From the NCBI RefSeq assembly GCF_900108175.1, contig NZ_FNVO01000008.1:125127-189126 (forward strand): a stretch of DNA of 64,000 nt, read 5' to 3'. The notes below the pieces were generated by a model, which did not search any database, was not told the DNA's origin, and saw only the letters and a program-made list of their open reading frames with translations. This document shows, in pieces, positions 50,150 to 57,972 of the stretch; position 1 is the stretch's first letter, and every line of letters starts with the position of its first letter. Both the position numbers and the translations under genes were made by a program. The stretch comes from Thermomonospora echinospora (GTDB lineage: Bacteria; Actinomycetota; Actinomycetes; Streptosporangiales; Streptosporangiaceae).

Positions 50150-50665
50150 ATGTCTCTTCCCGGCTCCGGCGCGGTTCCGCCGCGCGAGATCGACCCCGAC
50201 ACCATGCGCAAAGTCCTGGGTCACTACCCGACCGGGGTCGTGGTCGTGACCGCCGTCCACGGCGGCGAGCCCGTCGGCATGGCCGTCGGCTCCTTCACCT
50301 CGGTGTCGCTGCGGCCCGCGCTCGTCGGGTTCTTCCCCGACTCCTCCTCGACGACCTGGCCGCGGATCCGCGAGGCCGGCGCGTTCTGCGTGAACGTGCT
50401 GGGCGAGGACCATCAGGACGTCTGCCGGCTGTTCGCCACGCGGGGGGCCGACAAGTTCGGCGCGCTGTCCTGGGAGCCGGGCCCGACCGGCTCGCCGGTC
50501 CTGCGCCAGGCGATCTCCTGGATCGACTGCACCCTGGAGAACGTCCAGGAGGCCGGGGACCACTTCCTGGCCCTTGGCCGCGTCGTCGACCTGAGCGCCC
50601 GCTCCGGCGGCGGTCCGCTCATCTTCTACCGGGGCGGCTACGGCGGCCTCCGGCTCGCCTCGTGA
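50150..50665 (+). CDS. Flavin reductase component of two-component monooxygenase, HsaB-like (171 aa)
   Basis: Flavin reductase-like, FMN-binding split barrel: MRKVLGHYPTGVVVVTAVHG, PVGMAVGSFTSVSLRPALVG, FFPDSSSTTWPRIREAGAFC, VNVLGEDHQDVCRLFA and DKFGALSWEPGPTGSPVL. It supplies reduced FMN to the HsaA-like oxygenase(s). The ATG at 50150 has AAAAGGAG upstream. Only one such reductase is present for the two oxygenases at 46998 and 50866, so it probably serves both. It ends operon A; a 19-bp tandem repeat follows. Confidence 0.92.
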   Translation: MSLPGSGAVPPREIDPDTMRKVLGHYPTGVVVVTAVHGGEPVGMAVGSFTSVSLRPALVGFFPDSSSTTWPRIREAGAFCVNVLGEDHQDVCRLFATRGADKFGALSWEPGPTGSPVLRQAISWIDCTLENVQEAGDHFLALGRVVDLSARSGGGPLIFYRGGYGGLRLAS

Positions 50666-50671
50666 AGAGAT

Positions 50672-50709
50672 CCGCAGTGAAGTGCACGTTCCGCAGTGAG
50701 GTGCACGTC
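50672..50709 (+). repeat. 19-bp tandem repeat with GTGCAC core
   Basis: CCGCAGTGA(A/G)GTGCACGT(T/C) twice in succession, two mismatches, directly past the reductase stop. A partial third GTGAAGCGCACC follows. Each unit centres on the palindrome GTGCAC. It could be an operator, a duplication scar or neither; 50710-50824 shows nothing else. Confidence 0.55.
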
Positions 50710-50824
50710 GTGAAGCGCACCGGCGGGCAGCGCGTCACCGGGGAGAGGGCCGTCACGGGCCGGTGCCCGGGCGGGGCCTGACCCCCCTTGTTCCGTCATT
50801 TCGTCGCAGGCGGACGCCTGCCCA

Positions 50825-50852
50825 TTTCCCTGTAGTAACCACTACAGGGAAA
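50825..50852. promoter_or_regulatory. Operator copy 2: 12-4-12 palindrome around CCTGTAGT-N4-ACTACAGG
   Basis: Arms TTTCCCTGTAGT and ACTACAGGGAAA with spacer AACC, perfect over 28 bp, ending 13 bp before the start of the second oxygenase gene. Its core is identical to operator copy 1. A bound TetR dimer would block the ribosome-site/promoter region. Confidence 0.85.
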
Positions 50853-50865
50853 GAGAGGGAATCTC

Positions 50866-52041
50866 ATGTCGATCGTGGAAGCGGTCCGGGCCGCGGCGCC
50901 CGTCCTGGCCGAGGAGGACGCCGAGGGGGCCCGGCGACGCCGGCTCACCGAGGCGGCCTGGCAGCGGCTCCGGGACACCGGGGTGCTGCGGGCCCTCCAG
51001 CCCGCACGCTGGGGCGGCGGCGAGATGCCGCTCGCCGAGTTCCTGAACGCGACCGTCGAGGCCGGGCGGGCCGCACCCGCCGCCGGATGGGTGACGGCCG
51101 TCGTCGGCGTCCACCCCTGGCAGGTCGCCCTGTTCCCCGAGGAGACCCAGCGAGAGATCTGGGGCGAGGACCCCGCGCGCACCCTGGCCTCCTCCTACAC
51201 CCCGACCGGCAGGGTCGAGCGCGTCGACGGCGGCTACCGGGTGTCGGGACGCTGGTCGTTCTCCTCCGGCTGCCTGCACACCGACGGCGTCATCCTCGGC
51301 GGCATCGTCGGCAAGCGCGAGTGGAACGGCACGCAGGTCGCCGACTTCACGTCGGTCATCCTCGACCGGGACCAGTACGCCATCGAGGACACCTGGCACA
51401 CCGCCGGGCTCGCCGGGACCGGCAGCAACGACATCGTCGTCGACGAGGTCTTCGTCCCCGCCCACCGGGGGCAGTCGCACGTCGACTACACCTACCACCT
51501 GGGCGCGCACCTGCCCGGACGGGACGTCAACCCCGGGCCGCTCTACCGGCTGCCGTGGGCCGTCGTCTTCAACGCGATCATCACGGCGGGCGCGCTCGGT
51601 GCCGCCCAGGGCTTCGTCGACGCCTGGACGGCCGAGACCCGCACCCGGCGCTCCAACTACGGCGGGATGCTCCGTGACGATGTCCTGATCCAGGACCACC
51701 TGGCCGAGAACCAGTACGTGGTGAACGCCGGGCTGCTCAAACTCCGCAACGTCGCCGACGAGCTCACCGCGGTCGCCGAGGCGGGGGAATGGCCGGACCG
51801 GGAGCAGCGCGCCAGGCTGCGCTACGACCTGGCCCGCTCCGCGCAAGACGCGGGCGCGGCCGTCACCCGCCTCATGCGCGCCTCCAGTGGCCGCACCGCC
51901 TACACCGACCACCCGCTGCACCGGCGCTACCAGGACGTCACCGCCGCGATCGGCCACGCCTTCCTCCTCGCCGACCCCCTCGGCCAGGCGTTCGCGGCCC
52001 TGCGCCTCGGCGCCTCGAACGTCCCGGCGGTGCACCTGTGA
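50866..52041 (+). CDS. Flavin-dependent monooxygenase, oxygenase component, second HsaA-like paralog (391 aa)
   Basis: Colinear paralog of the protein at 46998: LRALQPARWGGGEMPLAEFL, AAGWVTAVVGVHPWQVALFP, GGYRVSGRWSFSSGCLHTDG, TAGLAGTGSNDIVVDEVFVP and RTAYTDHPLHRRYQDVTAAI. Substitutions in the middle (HRGQSHVDYTYHLGAHLPGR against the other's RFLSHLRYEYLPGVLAPGQ) may alter the substrate pocket. ATG with GAGAGGGA upstream, directly behind operator copy 2. It heads operon B and overlaps the lyase gene by GTGA. Likely hydroxylates an aromatic or N-hydroxylates an amine; it depends on the reductase at 50150. Confidence 0.87.
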   Translation: MSIVEAVRAAAPVLAEEDAEGARRRRLTEAAWQRLRDTGVLRALQPARWGGGEMPLAEFLNATVEAGRAAPAAGWVTAVVGVHPWQVALFPEETQREIWGEDPARTLASSYTPTGRVERVDGGYRVSGRWSFSSGCLHTDGVILGGIVGKREWNGTQVADFTSVILDRDQYAIEDTWHTAGLAGTGSNDIVVDEVFVPAHRGQSHVDYTYHLGAHLPGRDVNPGPLYRLPWAVVFNAIITAGALGAAQGFVDAWTAETRTRRSNYGGMLRDDVLIQDHLAENQYVVNAGLLKLRNVADELTAVAEAGEWPDREQRARLRYDLARSAQDAGAAVTRLMRASSGRTAYTDHPLHRRYQDVTAAIGHAFLLADPLGQAFAALRLGASNVPAVHL

Positions 52042-52961
52042 ACACCTCGCTGCACGCCGTTCTGCCGGGGCGGCCCGCCGAGGAGCGCCGGGCCGCGCTG
52101 CGGGCTCTGCTCGCCTCCGGACGGGCGTTCGTCGCGCCCGGCGTCACCGACGCGGCCGGGATCCGCCTCGTCGAGGAGGCCGGTTTCGGCTGCGCGTACC
52201 TGACCGGCGCGGGCCTGGCCAACGCCCAGTACGGGCTGCCCGACATCGGGCTGCTGTCCCAGCGGGAGGTCGTCGACCACGTCCGGCGGCTCGCCGACGC
52301 CACCGACCTGCCGCTCATCGTCGACGCCGACACCGGGTACGGCGGCTCGCTGTCGGTCATGCGGACCGTCCGCCAGCTCATCGACGCCGGGGCCGCCGCC
52401 GTCCAGCTTGAGGACCAGGTGCTCAACAAGCGCTGCGGCCACTTCGACGAGCACCAGCTCGTCTCGGCCGAGGAGATGGCCGGCAAGATCGAGGCCGCGG
52501 TGGCCGCGCGCGGGGACTCCCGGCTGGTGCTCATCGCCCGGACCGACGCCCGCGGCGTGCTCGGCCTCGACGAGGCGATCGCCCGGGCCCGCGCCTACGC
52601 CGCCGCCGGAGCCGACGTGATCTTCGTGGAGGCGCCGCGGACCGTCGAGGAGATGCGCGTCATCGCCACGGAACTGGCCGGGGTCCCGCTGCTGGCCAAC
52701 ATCGTCGAGGGCGGCAAGACGCCCGAGCTGAGCCTCGCGGAGCTGGAGGAGCTCGGTTTCACCGTCGCGCTGTTCGCCAACTACCTGATGCGCAGCATGC
52801 TGCACGCCGGGCGGGCCGCGCTCGCCCACCTCGCACGGGCCGGGGAGACGCGCAGCCGGGCCGACGCGCTGCTGCCGTGGGCCGACCGGCAGCGGCTGTT
52901 CTCGCTCGCCGGATACACCGAACTGGAGCAGCGCTTCACCGCGGGGCGGGAGGGCGCGTGA
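52038..52961 (+). CDS. Isocitrate lyase/PEP mutase-superfamily lyase (307 aa)
   Basis: TIM-barrel lyase: FVAPGVTDAAGIRLVEEAGF, LPLIVDADTGYGGSLSVMRT (metal site), AVQLEDQVLNKRCGHFDEHQ with the K-[KR]-C-G-H catalytic motif, and LIARTDARGVLGLDEAIARA. The catalytic Cys is present. Close families are 2-methylisocitrate lyase, 2,3-dimethylmalate lyase and oxaloacetate decarboxylase; all cut a C-C bond next to a carboxylate. GTG start, overlapping genes on both sides (GTGA). In this operon it probably splits a dicarboxylic intermediate. Confidence 0.88.
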   Translation: MNTSLHAVLPGRPAEERRAALRALLASGRAFVAPGVTDAAGIRLVEEAGFGCAYLTGAGLANAQYGLPDIGLLSQREVVDHVRRLADATDLPLIVDADTGYGGSLSVMRTVRQLIDAGAAAVQLEDQVLNKRCGHFDEHQLVSAEEMAGKIEAAVAARGDSRLVLIARTDARGVLGLDEAIARARAYAAAGADVIFVEAPRTVEEMRVIATELAGVPLLANIVEGGKTPELSLAELEELGFTVALFANYLMRSMLHAGRAALAHLARAGETRSRADALLPWADRQRLFSLAGYTELEQRFTAGREGA

Positions 52962-54316
52962 CCGAGGTCCTGGTGATCGGCGCGGGTCTGGCCGGGCTCG
53001 CCGCCGCCGTCTCCGCCGCCGAATCCGGCGCCCGGGTCACACTGTGCGAGAAACGCTCCGAGATCGGCGGCAGCACCGTCCTGTCGGCCGGGCTGTCGGC
53101 CTTCGCCGGGACCGAGGAGCAGGCGGCGGCGGGCATCGCCGACAGCACCGAACTGCTCCGTCACGACCTGCTGGAGACGGGACTGCACCGCAACGATCCG
53201 GCGCTCGTGGACGCCTACTGCGCCCATCAGCTCGACACCTACCGGTGGCTGCGGGGGCTCGGCGTCGAGTACGGCAAGGTGCACGCCGCGTCCGGGCAGA
53301 GCGTGCCGCGCTCGCATCCGACCGACACCCGCGTCCTCGTCCGCACCCTGCTGGAACGGGCGCTCTCGCGCGGCGCGGTGTTCCTGCCGGACACCCGGGC
53401 GCACCGCCTGATCGTCGAGGACGGCGCCGTGCGCGGCGTCCTCACCGAGGAGGGGGAGCGGCTGCGGGCCGACGCCGTCGTCCTGGCGTCCGGAGGATTC
53501 TCCCGCAACCCCGAACTGCTGACCCGCTTCGCCCCCCAGATGGAGCGCGCGCTGCGGGGCGGGGCCGCAGGCAGCACCGGCGACGGGCTGCTCATGGCGT
53601 GGAAGGCGGGCGCCGGGGTGATCGACACCCCGTACGTCAAGGGCACCTTCGGAATCCACCCCGATCCGGACGGGGCCGAGGGCGGAACGGGCGTCCTCGC
53701 CATCTACAAGGGCGCGATCGCCGTCAACAGGAACGGGCGCCGGTTCGTCGACGAGTCCCTGCCCTACAAGGCCGTCGGGGACGCCTGCCTCGCCCAACCG
53801 GACGGCATCGCCTTCCAGGTCTTCGACGCCCAGGTCATGGACCGCGCCGACCCGAGCGTCCCGATCTACGACTTCGCCGCCCGCGTCGGCAACGGACTGC
53901 TGCTACGGGCCCGGACCCTGGACGAACTCGCCGGGCTCATCGGCGTCCCCGCCGACGCGCTGCGCGAGACCGTCGCGGCCTACAACGCGGCGATCGCCGG
54001 GCGCGCTCCCGACGAGCAGGGCAGGACCACCCTGTCCGGCGGCGTCGGCACCCCCGTCCCGATCACCACCGCGCCGTTCTACGCCCATCCCTCGACGGCC
54101 GTCGTCCTGGCGACCTACTGCGGCCTGACCATCGACCCGTCCATGCGCGTCCTGGACGTCTTCGGCGAGGTCATCGACGGCCTGTACGCCGCCGGAGAAC
54201 TCGTCGGCGGCCTGCACGGCGCCGGCTACGTCACCGGCACGTCCATCGGCAAGGCCGCCATCTTCGGCCGTGTCGCGGGCCTCGCCGCGAGCGGAGCACG
54301 GGAGGAAAGGCCATGA
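52958..54316 (+). CDS. FAD-dependent oxidoreductase, FrdA/KstD type, copy 1 (452 aa)
   Basis: FAD_binding_2 flavoprotein. VLVIGAGLAGLAAAVSAAES binds FAD, ARVTLCEKRSEIGGSTVLSA gives the ribose-binding Glu and the 'GG.T..s.G' loop. VVLASGGFSRNPELLTRFAP is the mid-domain signature, and GLYAAGELVGGLHGAGYVTG the C-terminal FAD contact. The substrate domain (~230-360) has NRNGRRFVDESLPYKAVGD. The family introduces or reduces a C=C next to a carbonyl or carboxylate (fumarate reductase, 3-ketosteroid dehydrogenase). Coupled to its neighbours by GTGA and ATGA overlaps. Confidence 0.87.
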   Translation: MTEVLVIGAGLAGLAAAVSAAESGARVTLCEKRSEIGGSTVLSAGLSAFAGTEEQAAAGIADSTELLRHDLLETGLHRNDPALVDAYCAHQLDTYRWLRGLGVEYGKVHAASGQSVPRSHPTDTRVLVRTLLERALSRGAVFLPDTRAHRLIVEDGAVRGVLTEEGERLRADAVVLASGGFSRNPELLTRFAPQMERALRGGAAGSTGDGLLMAWKAGAGVIDTPYVKGTFGIHPDPDGAEGGTGVLAIYKGAIAVNRNGRRFVDESLPYKAVGDACLAQPDGIAFQVFDAQVMDRADPSVPIYDFAARVGNGLLLRARTLDELAGLIGVPADALRETVAAYNAAIAGRAPDEQGRTTLSGGVGTPVPITTAPFYAHPSTAVVLATYCGLTIDPSMRVLDVFGEVIDGLYAAGELVGGLHGAGYVTGTSIGKAAIFGRVAGLAASGAREERP

Positions 54317-55095
54317 GGAACGATCCGTTCGACCTGACCGGCAGGCGGGCGCTCGTCGCCGGAGCCGCGTGGGGCGGGCTCGGCGCGTACGCGGCGCTCG
54401 CCCTGGCCGGGCGGGGAGCGGAGGTCGTCGTCGCGGACCTGCCCTCGCGGGGGGCGGACCTGGACGCGACGCTCGGCCGGCTGCTGGCGGCCGGGGCGAA
54501 GGCGCGGGCGCTGCGGTTCGACGTGACACGGCAGGAGCACGTCGAGACGCTCGTCGCGCACGCGGCCGACCCTGACGGGCGGCTGGACGTCCTGGTCAAC
54601 GCGGCCGGGGTCATGCTCCGGCGCGAGGCGTTCGACACGTCCCTGGAGGAGTGGCGGCGCGTTCTGGACGTCAACCTGACCGGCACCTGGCTGCTCAACA
54701 GGGCCGCCGGGCGCCGCATGGTCGCCGCCGGGCGGGGCGCGATCGTGAACTTCTCGACCGTCTACGCCGAGCGCGTCGGGCCGATCCCCGAGTCGGCCTA
54801 CTACGCCTCCAAGGCCGGGATCGCCAACCTCACCCGCTCGCTGGCCGCCGAGTTCGGCCCGCACGGCGTGACCGTCAACTGCCTGGCCCCGGCCGTGTTC
54901 TACCCGACTGAGATGACGGCGCCGCTGCGCGACGACCCCGAACGGCTGGCGTGGTTCGAGGCGCGGACCATGCTCGGCCGCCTCGGCGAGCCCGGCGCGG
55001 ATCTGGACGGCCCGCTGCTCCTGCTGGCCTCCGACGCCGGCCGGTACATGACCGGTCAGGTCGTCTACGTCGACGGCGGCTGGTCCGCCTGGTGA
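54313..55095 (+). CDS. Short-chain dehydrogenase/reductase (260 aa)
   Basis: Classical SDR with catalytic Ser, Tyr and Lys in NFSTVYAERV and SAYYASKAGIANLTRSLAAE. NAAG is present (LDVLVNAAGVMLRR), and the C-terminus VVYVDGGWSAW is typical. The coenzyme loop reads VAGAAWGGLGAYAALALAGR, with Ala in place of the usual Thr and a Trp-Gly insert, so it departs from TGxxxGxG. ADLPSR after the second strand suggests NAD. It oxidises or reduces a ring or chain alcohol in operon B. Starts ATGA-coupled; 37 bp to the next gene. Confidence 0.9.
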   Translation: MRNDPFDLTGRRALVAGAAWGGLGAYAALALAGRGAEVVVADLPSRGADLDATLGRLLAAGAKARALRFDVTRQEHVETLVAHAADPDGRLDVLVNAAGVMLRREAFDTSLEEWRRVLDVNLTGTWLLNRAAGRRMVAAGRGAIVNFSTVYAERVGPIPESAYYASKAGIANLTRSLAAEFGPHGVTVNCLAPAVFYPTEMTAPLRDDPERLAWFEARTMLGRLGEPGADLDGPLLLLASDAGRYMTGQVVYVDGGWSAW

Positions 55096-55132
55096 TCCCC
55101 GCGCCCCCGAACCCGCACAAGGAGAAGACGAC

Positions 55133-55738
55133 ATGACACAGGCCCCGACCCAGGGCCGGACCGCCCTGCTGATGCTCGACTACCAGGTCGCGCTCTGCGA
55201 GCGCGGTGAGCACATGCGGATGCCGCCGCTGGTCGAGCAGATCGAGCGGCGCGATGTCCTCGCGGTCGCCGAGAGGACCCTTGCCGCCGCCCGTGACGCC
55301 GGGCTGTACATCGTGCATGTCCGGCTCGCGTTCGACCCGTCGTACGAGTTGCGCACCAACCGCACGGCGCGGTTCGACGTCTACCCGCGCGAGCGGGCCA
55401 TGCTGCGGGACGCGCCCGGTGCCCGGATCGTCAGCGCGCTCGCCCCGCTCCCGGCCGAACCCGTCGTCGACAAGGGCGGCGTCGGCGCGTTCACCGGCAC
55501 GCCCCTGCTGGAGATGCTGCTCGGCGCGGGCGTCCGGCACATCGTGCTCGGCGGTGTCGCGACCAACCTCGTCGTGGAGTCCACGGCGCGGCACGCCGCC
55601 GACAGCGGCCTGGCCGTGACCGTCCTGGAGGACATGTGCGCCTCCTTCGACCCGGAACTCCACGACGTCGCCGTCCGCAGGATCCTGCCGATGTTCGCCG
55701 CCGTCCGCACCGCGGCCGAGTTCGCCGCCGAGCTGTGA
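55133..55738 (+). CDS. Isochorismatase-fold hydrolase-like protein without catalytic Cys (201 aa)
   Basis: Isochorismatase-like Rossmann fold: TALLMLDYQVALCERGEHM with the catalytic Asp16, VVDKGGVGAFTGTPLLEML with Lys114, and IVLGGVATNLVVESTARHAA. At the last motif the nicotinamidase/amidase members carry the nucleophilic Cys (GVATxxCV); here it is Val147. Isochorismatase itself also works without Cys, so the protein need not be inactive, but amide hydrolysis through a thioester is unlikely. ATG with AAGGAGAAG upstream. Part of operon B; substrate unknown. Confidence 0.85.
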   Translation: MTQAPTQGRTALLMLDYQVALCERGEHMRMPPLVEQIERRDVLAVAERTLAAARDAGLYIVHVRLAFDPSYELRTNRTARFDVYPRERAMLRDAPGARIVSALAPLPAEPVVDKGGVGAFTGTPLLEMLLGAGVRHIVLGGVATNLVVESTARHAADSGLAVTVLEDMCASFDPELHDVAVRRILPMFAAVRTAAEFAAEL

Positions 55739-55747
55739 GGGGACCTC

Positions 55748-57175
55748 ATGCCTGAGAACGAGTCCTCCGTCATCGTCGTGGGGGCGGGGATCGCCGGGCT
55801 GTCCGCCGCCGTCGCCGCGGCCGAGGCGGGCGCCGCCGTGACCGTCGTGGAACGGGCGCCGCGCGCCGACAGCGGCGGCAACACCCGGCACACCGAGGCG
55901 TTCCTGCGGATGAAGTCCATCGACGAGGTCGCCGACGACCTTGAGGAGCGGCTCCTCGGCGACTTCATGGGCCACCCCGACCCGGGCCTGCTGGTGGAGT
56001 CCCTGCGCGACCCGGCCACCTGGCCGGCGCCGCTGCGCTCGCTCAGCGTCGTCGATCCGCAGGTCGTCGCGACGCTCGTGGAGAACGCCGGGCCGACCCT
56101 GCGGTGGATCGAGGGGCACGGGGTGCGGTTCGAGCACCTGGCCACGCCCTTCCTCACCACGTCCACGACCCGGCTCATGCCCGTCGGCGGCGGGCTCGCC
56201 CTGGTCGAGGCGCTCACCGCGGCGGCCGAGAAGCTCGGCGTGGAGTTCGGCTACGGGACGACGGCCCGGGAACTGCTTCTCGACGGCGGACGGGTCGCCG
56301 GGGTGAACACGTCGCGGGGCGTGCTGCGCGGCAGGGTCGTCCTGGCCTGCGGCGGCTACGAGGGCAACGCCGAGCTGATGGCCCGCTACCACGGGCGCGG
56401 CGGGCGGTACACCCGGCCGGTGGCCCGCGGCGGGCACTACAACAAGGGCGAGGGCCTGCTGATGGCCCTGAAGGCGGGCGCGGCGACGGCGGGCGACTTC
56501 TCGCTGTTCCACGCCGAGCCCGTCGACCCGCGCTCCGGCGTCGCCGAGGCCGCGATCTTCTCCTTCCCGTACGGGATCCTGGTCAACACCAGGGGGCTGC
56601 GCTTCACCGACGAGGCGCCGGGCCCGGTCGACGCCTGGTACGAGCGGATCGCCCGGAGGATTCACGAGCAGCCCGACGGCATCGCCTACGCGATCTTCGA
56701 CTCGGGCGCCGCGGACGTCCCGAACCTGTCGGCGGCGGTCCGCACCGACCAGCCGCCGATCACTGCCGACACCCTGGACGGGCTCGCCGCCGAGCTGGGG
56801 ATCCCGGCCGGCGCGCTCGCCCGGACCGTCGCCGAGTTCAACGCCGCCTGCCCGGACGGCGAGTTCCGGCCCCTGGAACTCGACGGCCTCGCCACGACCG
56901 GTGTCCGGCCGGCCAAGTCGCACTGGGCCCGGCCGCTGGCCGACGGCCCGTTCTCCGCCTACCCGATCATCGCCGCCAACGTCTTCACCTTCGGCGGGCT
57001 CAAGACGAACGACGCGGCCGAGGTCCTGGACACCGACGGCGACCCGATCCCCGGCCTGTACGCCGCCGGTGAGCTGACCGGGCTCTACTACACCGACTAC
57101 ACCGGCTCCACGTCGGTGCTGCGTGGAGCGGTCTTCGGACGGATCGCCGGGCTCGGCGCGGCGGGAGGACGATGA
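55748..57175 (+). CDS. FAD-dependent oxidoreductase, FrdA/tricarballylate-dehydrogenase type, copy 2 (475 aa)
   Basis: VIVVGAGIAGLSAAVAAAEA and AAVTVVERAPRADSGGNTRH for FAD. VLACGGYEGNAELMARYHGR is the mid signature, then GGHYNKGEGLLMALKAGAAT, and GLYAAGELTGLYYTDYTGST for the C-terminal flavin contact. The 'SGGNTRHTEAFLRM' loop is the form found in tricarballylate dehydrogenase (TcuA)-like proteins rather than in ketosteroid dehydrogenases. It probably oxidises a polycarboxylate or reduces its double bond. ATG with GAGGGGACCTC upstream; ends ATGA-coupled to the racemase-fold gene. Confidence 0.87.
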   Translation: MPENESSVIVVGAGIAGLSAAVAAAEAGAAVTVVERAPRADSGGNTRHTEAFLRMKSIDEVADDLEERLLGDFMGHPDPGLLVESLRDPATWPAPLRSLSVVDPQVVATLVENAGPTLRWIEGHGVRFEHLATPFLTTSTTRLMPVGGGLALVEALTAAAEKLGVEFGYGTTARELLLDGGRVAGVNTSRGVLRGRVVLACGGYEGNAELMARYHGRGGRYTRPVARGGHYNKGEGLLMALKAGAATAGDFSLFHAEPVDPRSGVAEAAIFSFPYGILVNTRGLRFTDEAPGPVDAWYERIARRIHEQPDGIAYAIFDSGAADVPNLSAAVRTDQPPITADTLDGLAAELGIPAGALARTVAEFNAACPDGEFRPLELDGLATTGVRPAKSHWARPLADGPFSAYPIIAANVFTFGGLKTNDAAEVLDTDGDPIPGLYAAGELTGLYYTDYTGSTSVLRGAVFGRIAGLGAAGGR

Positions 57176-57972
57176 TGCGGATCTGGCACCAGAGTTTCAC
57201 CGTCCTGGACGACGTCCCGCACTACCGGGACGCGCTGCACCGCCATCTGAACGCCGCCGCCCGCCCCGGCACGACGGTCGAGCTGCACGGCATGGCCGAG
57301 GGCACCTACCCCGGCTCGTACCCGGGCGTCCACATCGGGCACCTTTACCTGACGAACCTGCACAGGGAGCAGTTCGTCCGGGCGGCGCTGCGGGCCGAGG
57401 CGGAGGGGTACGACGCCTTCTTCATCGCGACCATCCCTGACACCGGGTTCGAGGAGATCCGCAGCCTGGTCGACATCCCGGTCGTGGCGTTCGGGAACGC
57501 CTCGGTGGCGTTCGCGGCGACGCTCGGGTCCCGGGTCGGGATCGTCAACTTCATCGCCGAACTGGAGCCGCAGCTGCGCCGGAACATGGACGCCTACGGG
57601 CTCGGCTCGATCGTCGGACCGATCGTCCAGGTCGAAGCCGGGTTCACCGACGTGATGGCGGCGTACGCCGACCCGGGGCCGCTGCTGGCGGCGTTCGAGC
57701 GGGCCGCCCGGCGGGCGATCGCCGAAGGCGCGAACGTGATCGTGCCGGGGGAGGGGCCGCTGAACGTGTTCCTCGCCGGCCAGGGCGTGTCCCGGGTGGA
57801 CGACGTCCCGGTGATCGACTCGCTCGGCACCGGCCTCGCGCTCGCCGAGACCCGTGCGCTCCTGTACCGGCGCACGGGACTGCGTCCCCCGCGGACGGGC
57901 CTGTACTTCTCCAAGCCCGACCCGCGGATGCTGGCCGCCGCACGGGCCTTCTACTACGGGAGCGCCGGGTGA
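57172..57972 (+). CDS. Asp/Glu racemase-fold protein with no cysteine (266 aa)
   Basis: The fold of aspartate/hydantoin racemases and maleate isomerase is suggested by MRIWHQSFTVLDDVPHYRDA, YDAFFIATIPDTGFEEIRSL, IPVVAFGNASVAFAATLGSR and ANVIVPGEGPLNVFLAGQGV. In active racemases the segments 'C.sDPGl' and 'lGC.gm' each bring one catalytic Cys. Here they read ATIPDTGF and VPGEGPLN, and the whole protein has no cysteine. The chemistry must differ (decarboxylation, isomerisation by other acids, or binding). Start ATG 57172 or 57175; ends GTGA-coupled to the third flavoprotein. Confidence 0.8.
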   Translation: MMRIWHQSFTVLDDVPHYRDALHRHLNAAARPGTTVELHGMAEGTYPGSYPGVHIGHLYLTNLHREQFVRAALRAEAEGYDAFFIATIPDTGFEEIRSLVDIPVVAFGNASVAFAATLGSRVGIVNFIAELEPQLRRNMDAYGLGSIVGPIVQVEAGFTDVMAAYADPGPLLAAFERAARRAIAEGANVIVPGEGPLNVFLAGQGVSRVDDVPVIDSLGTGLALAETRALLYRRTGLRPPRTGLYFSKPDPRMLAAARAFYYGSAG

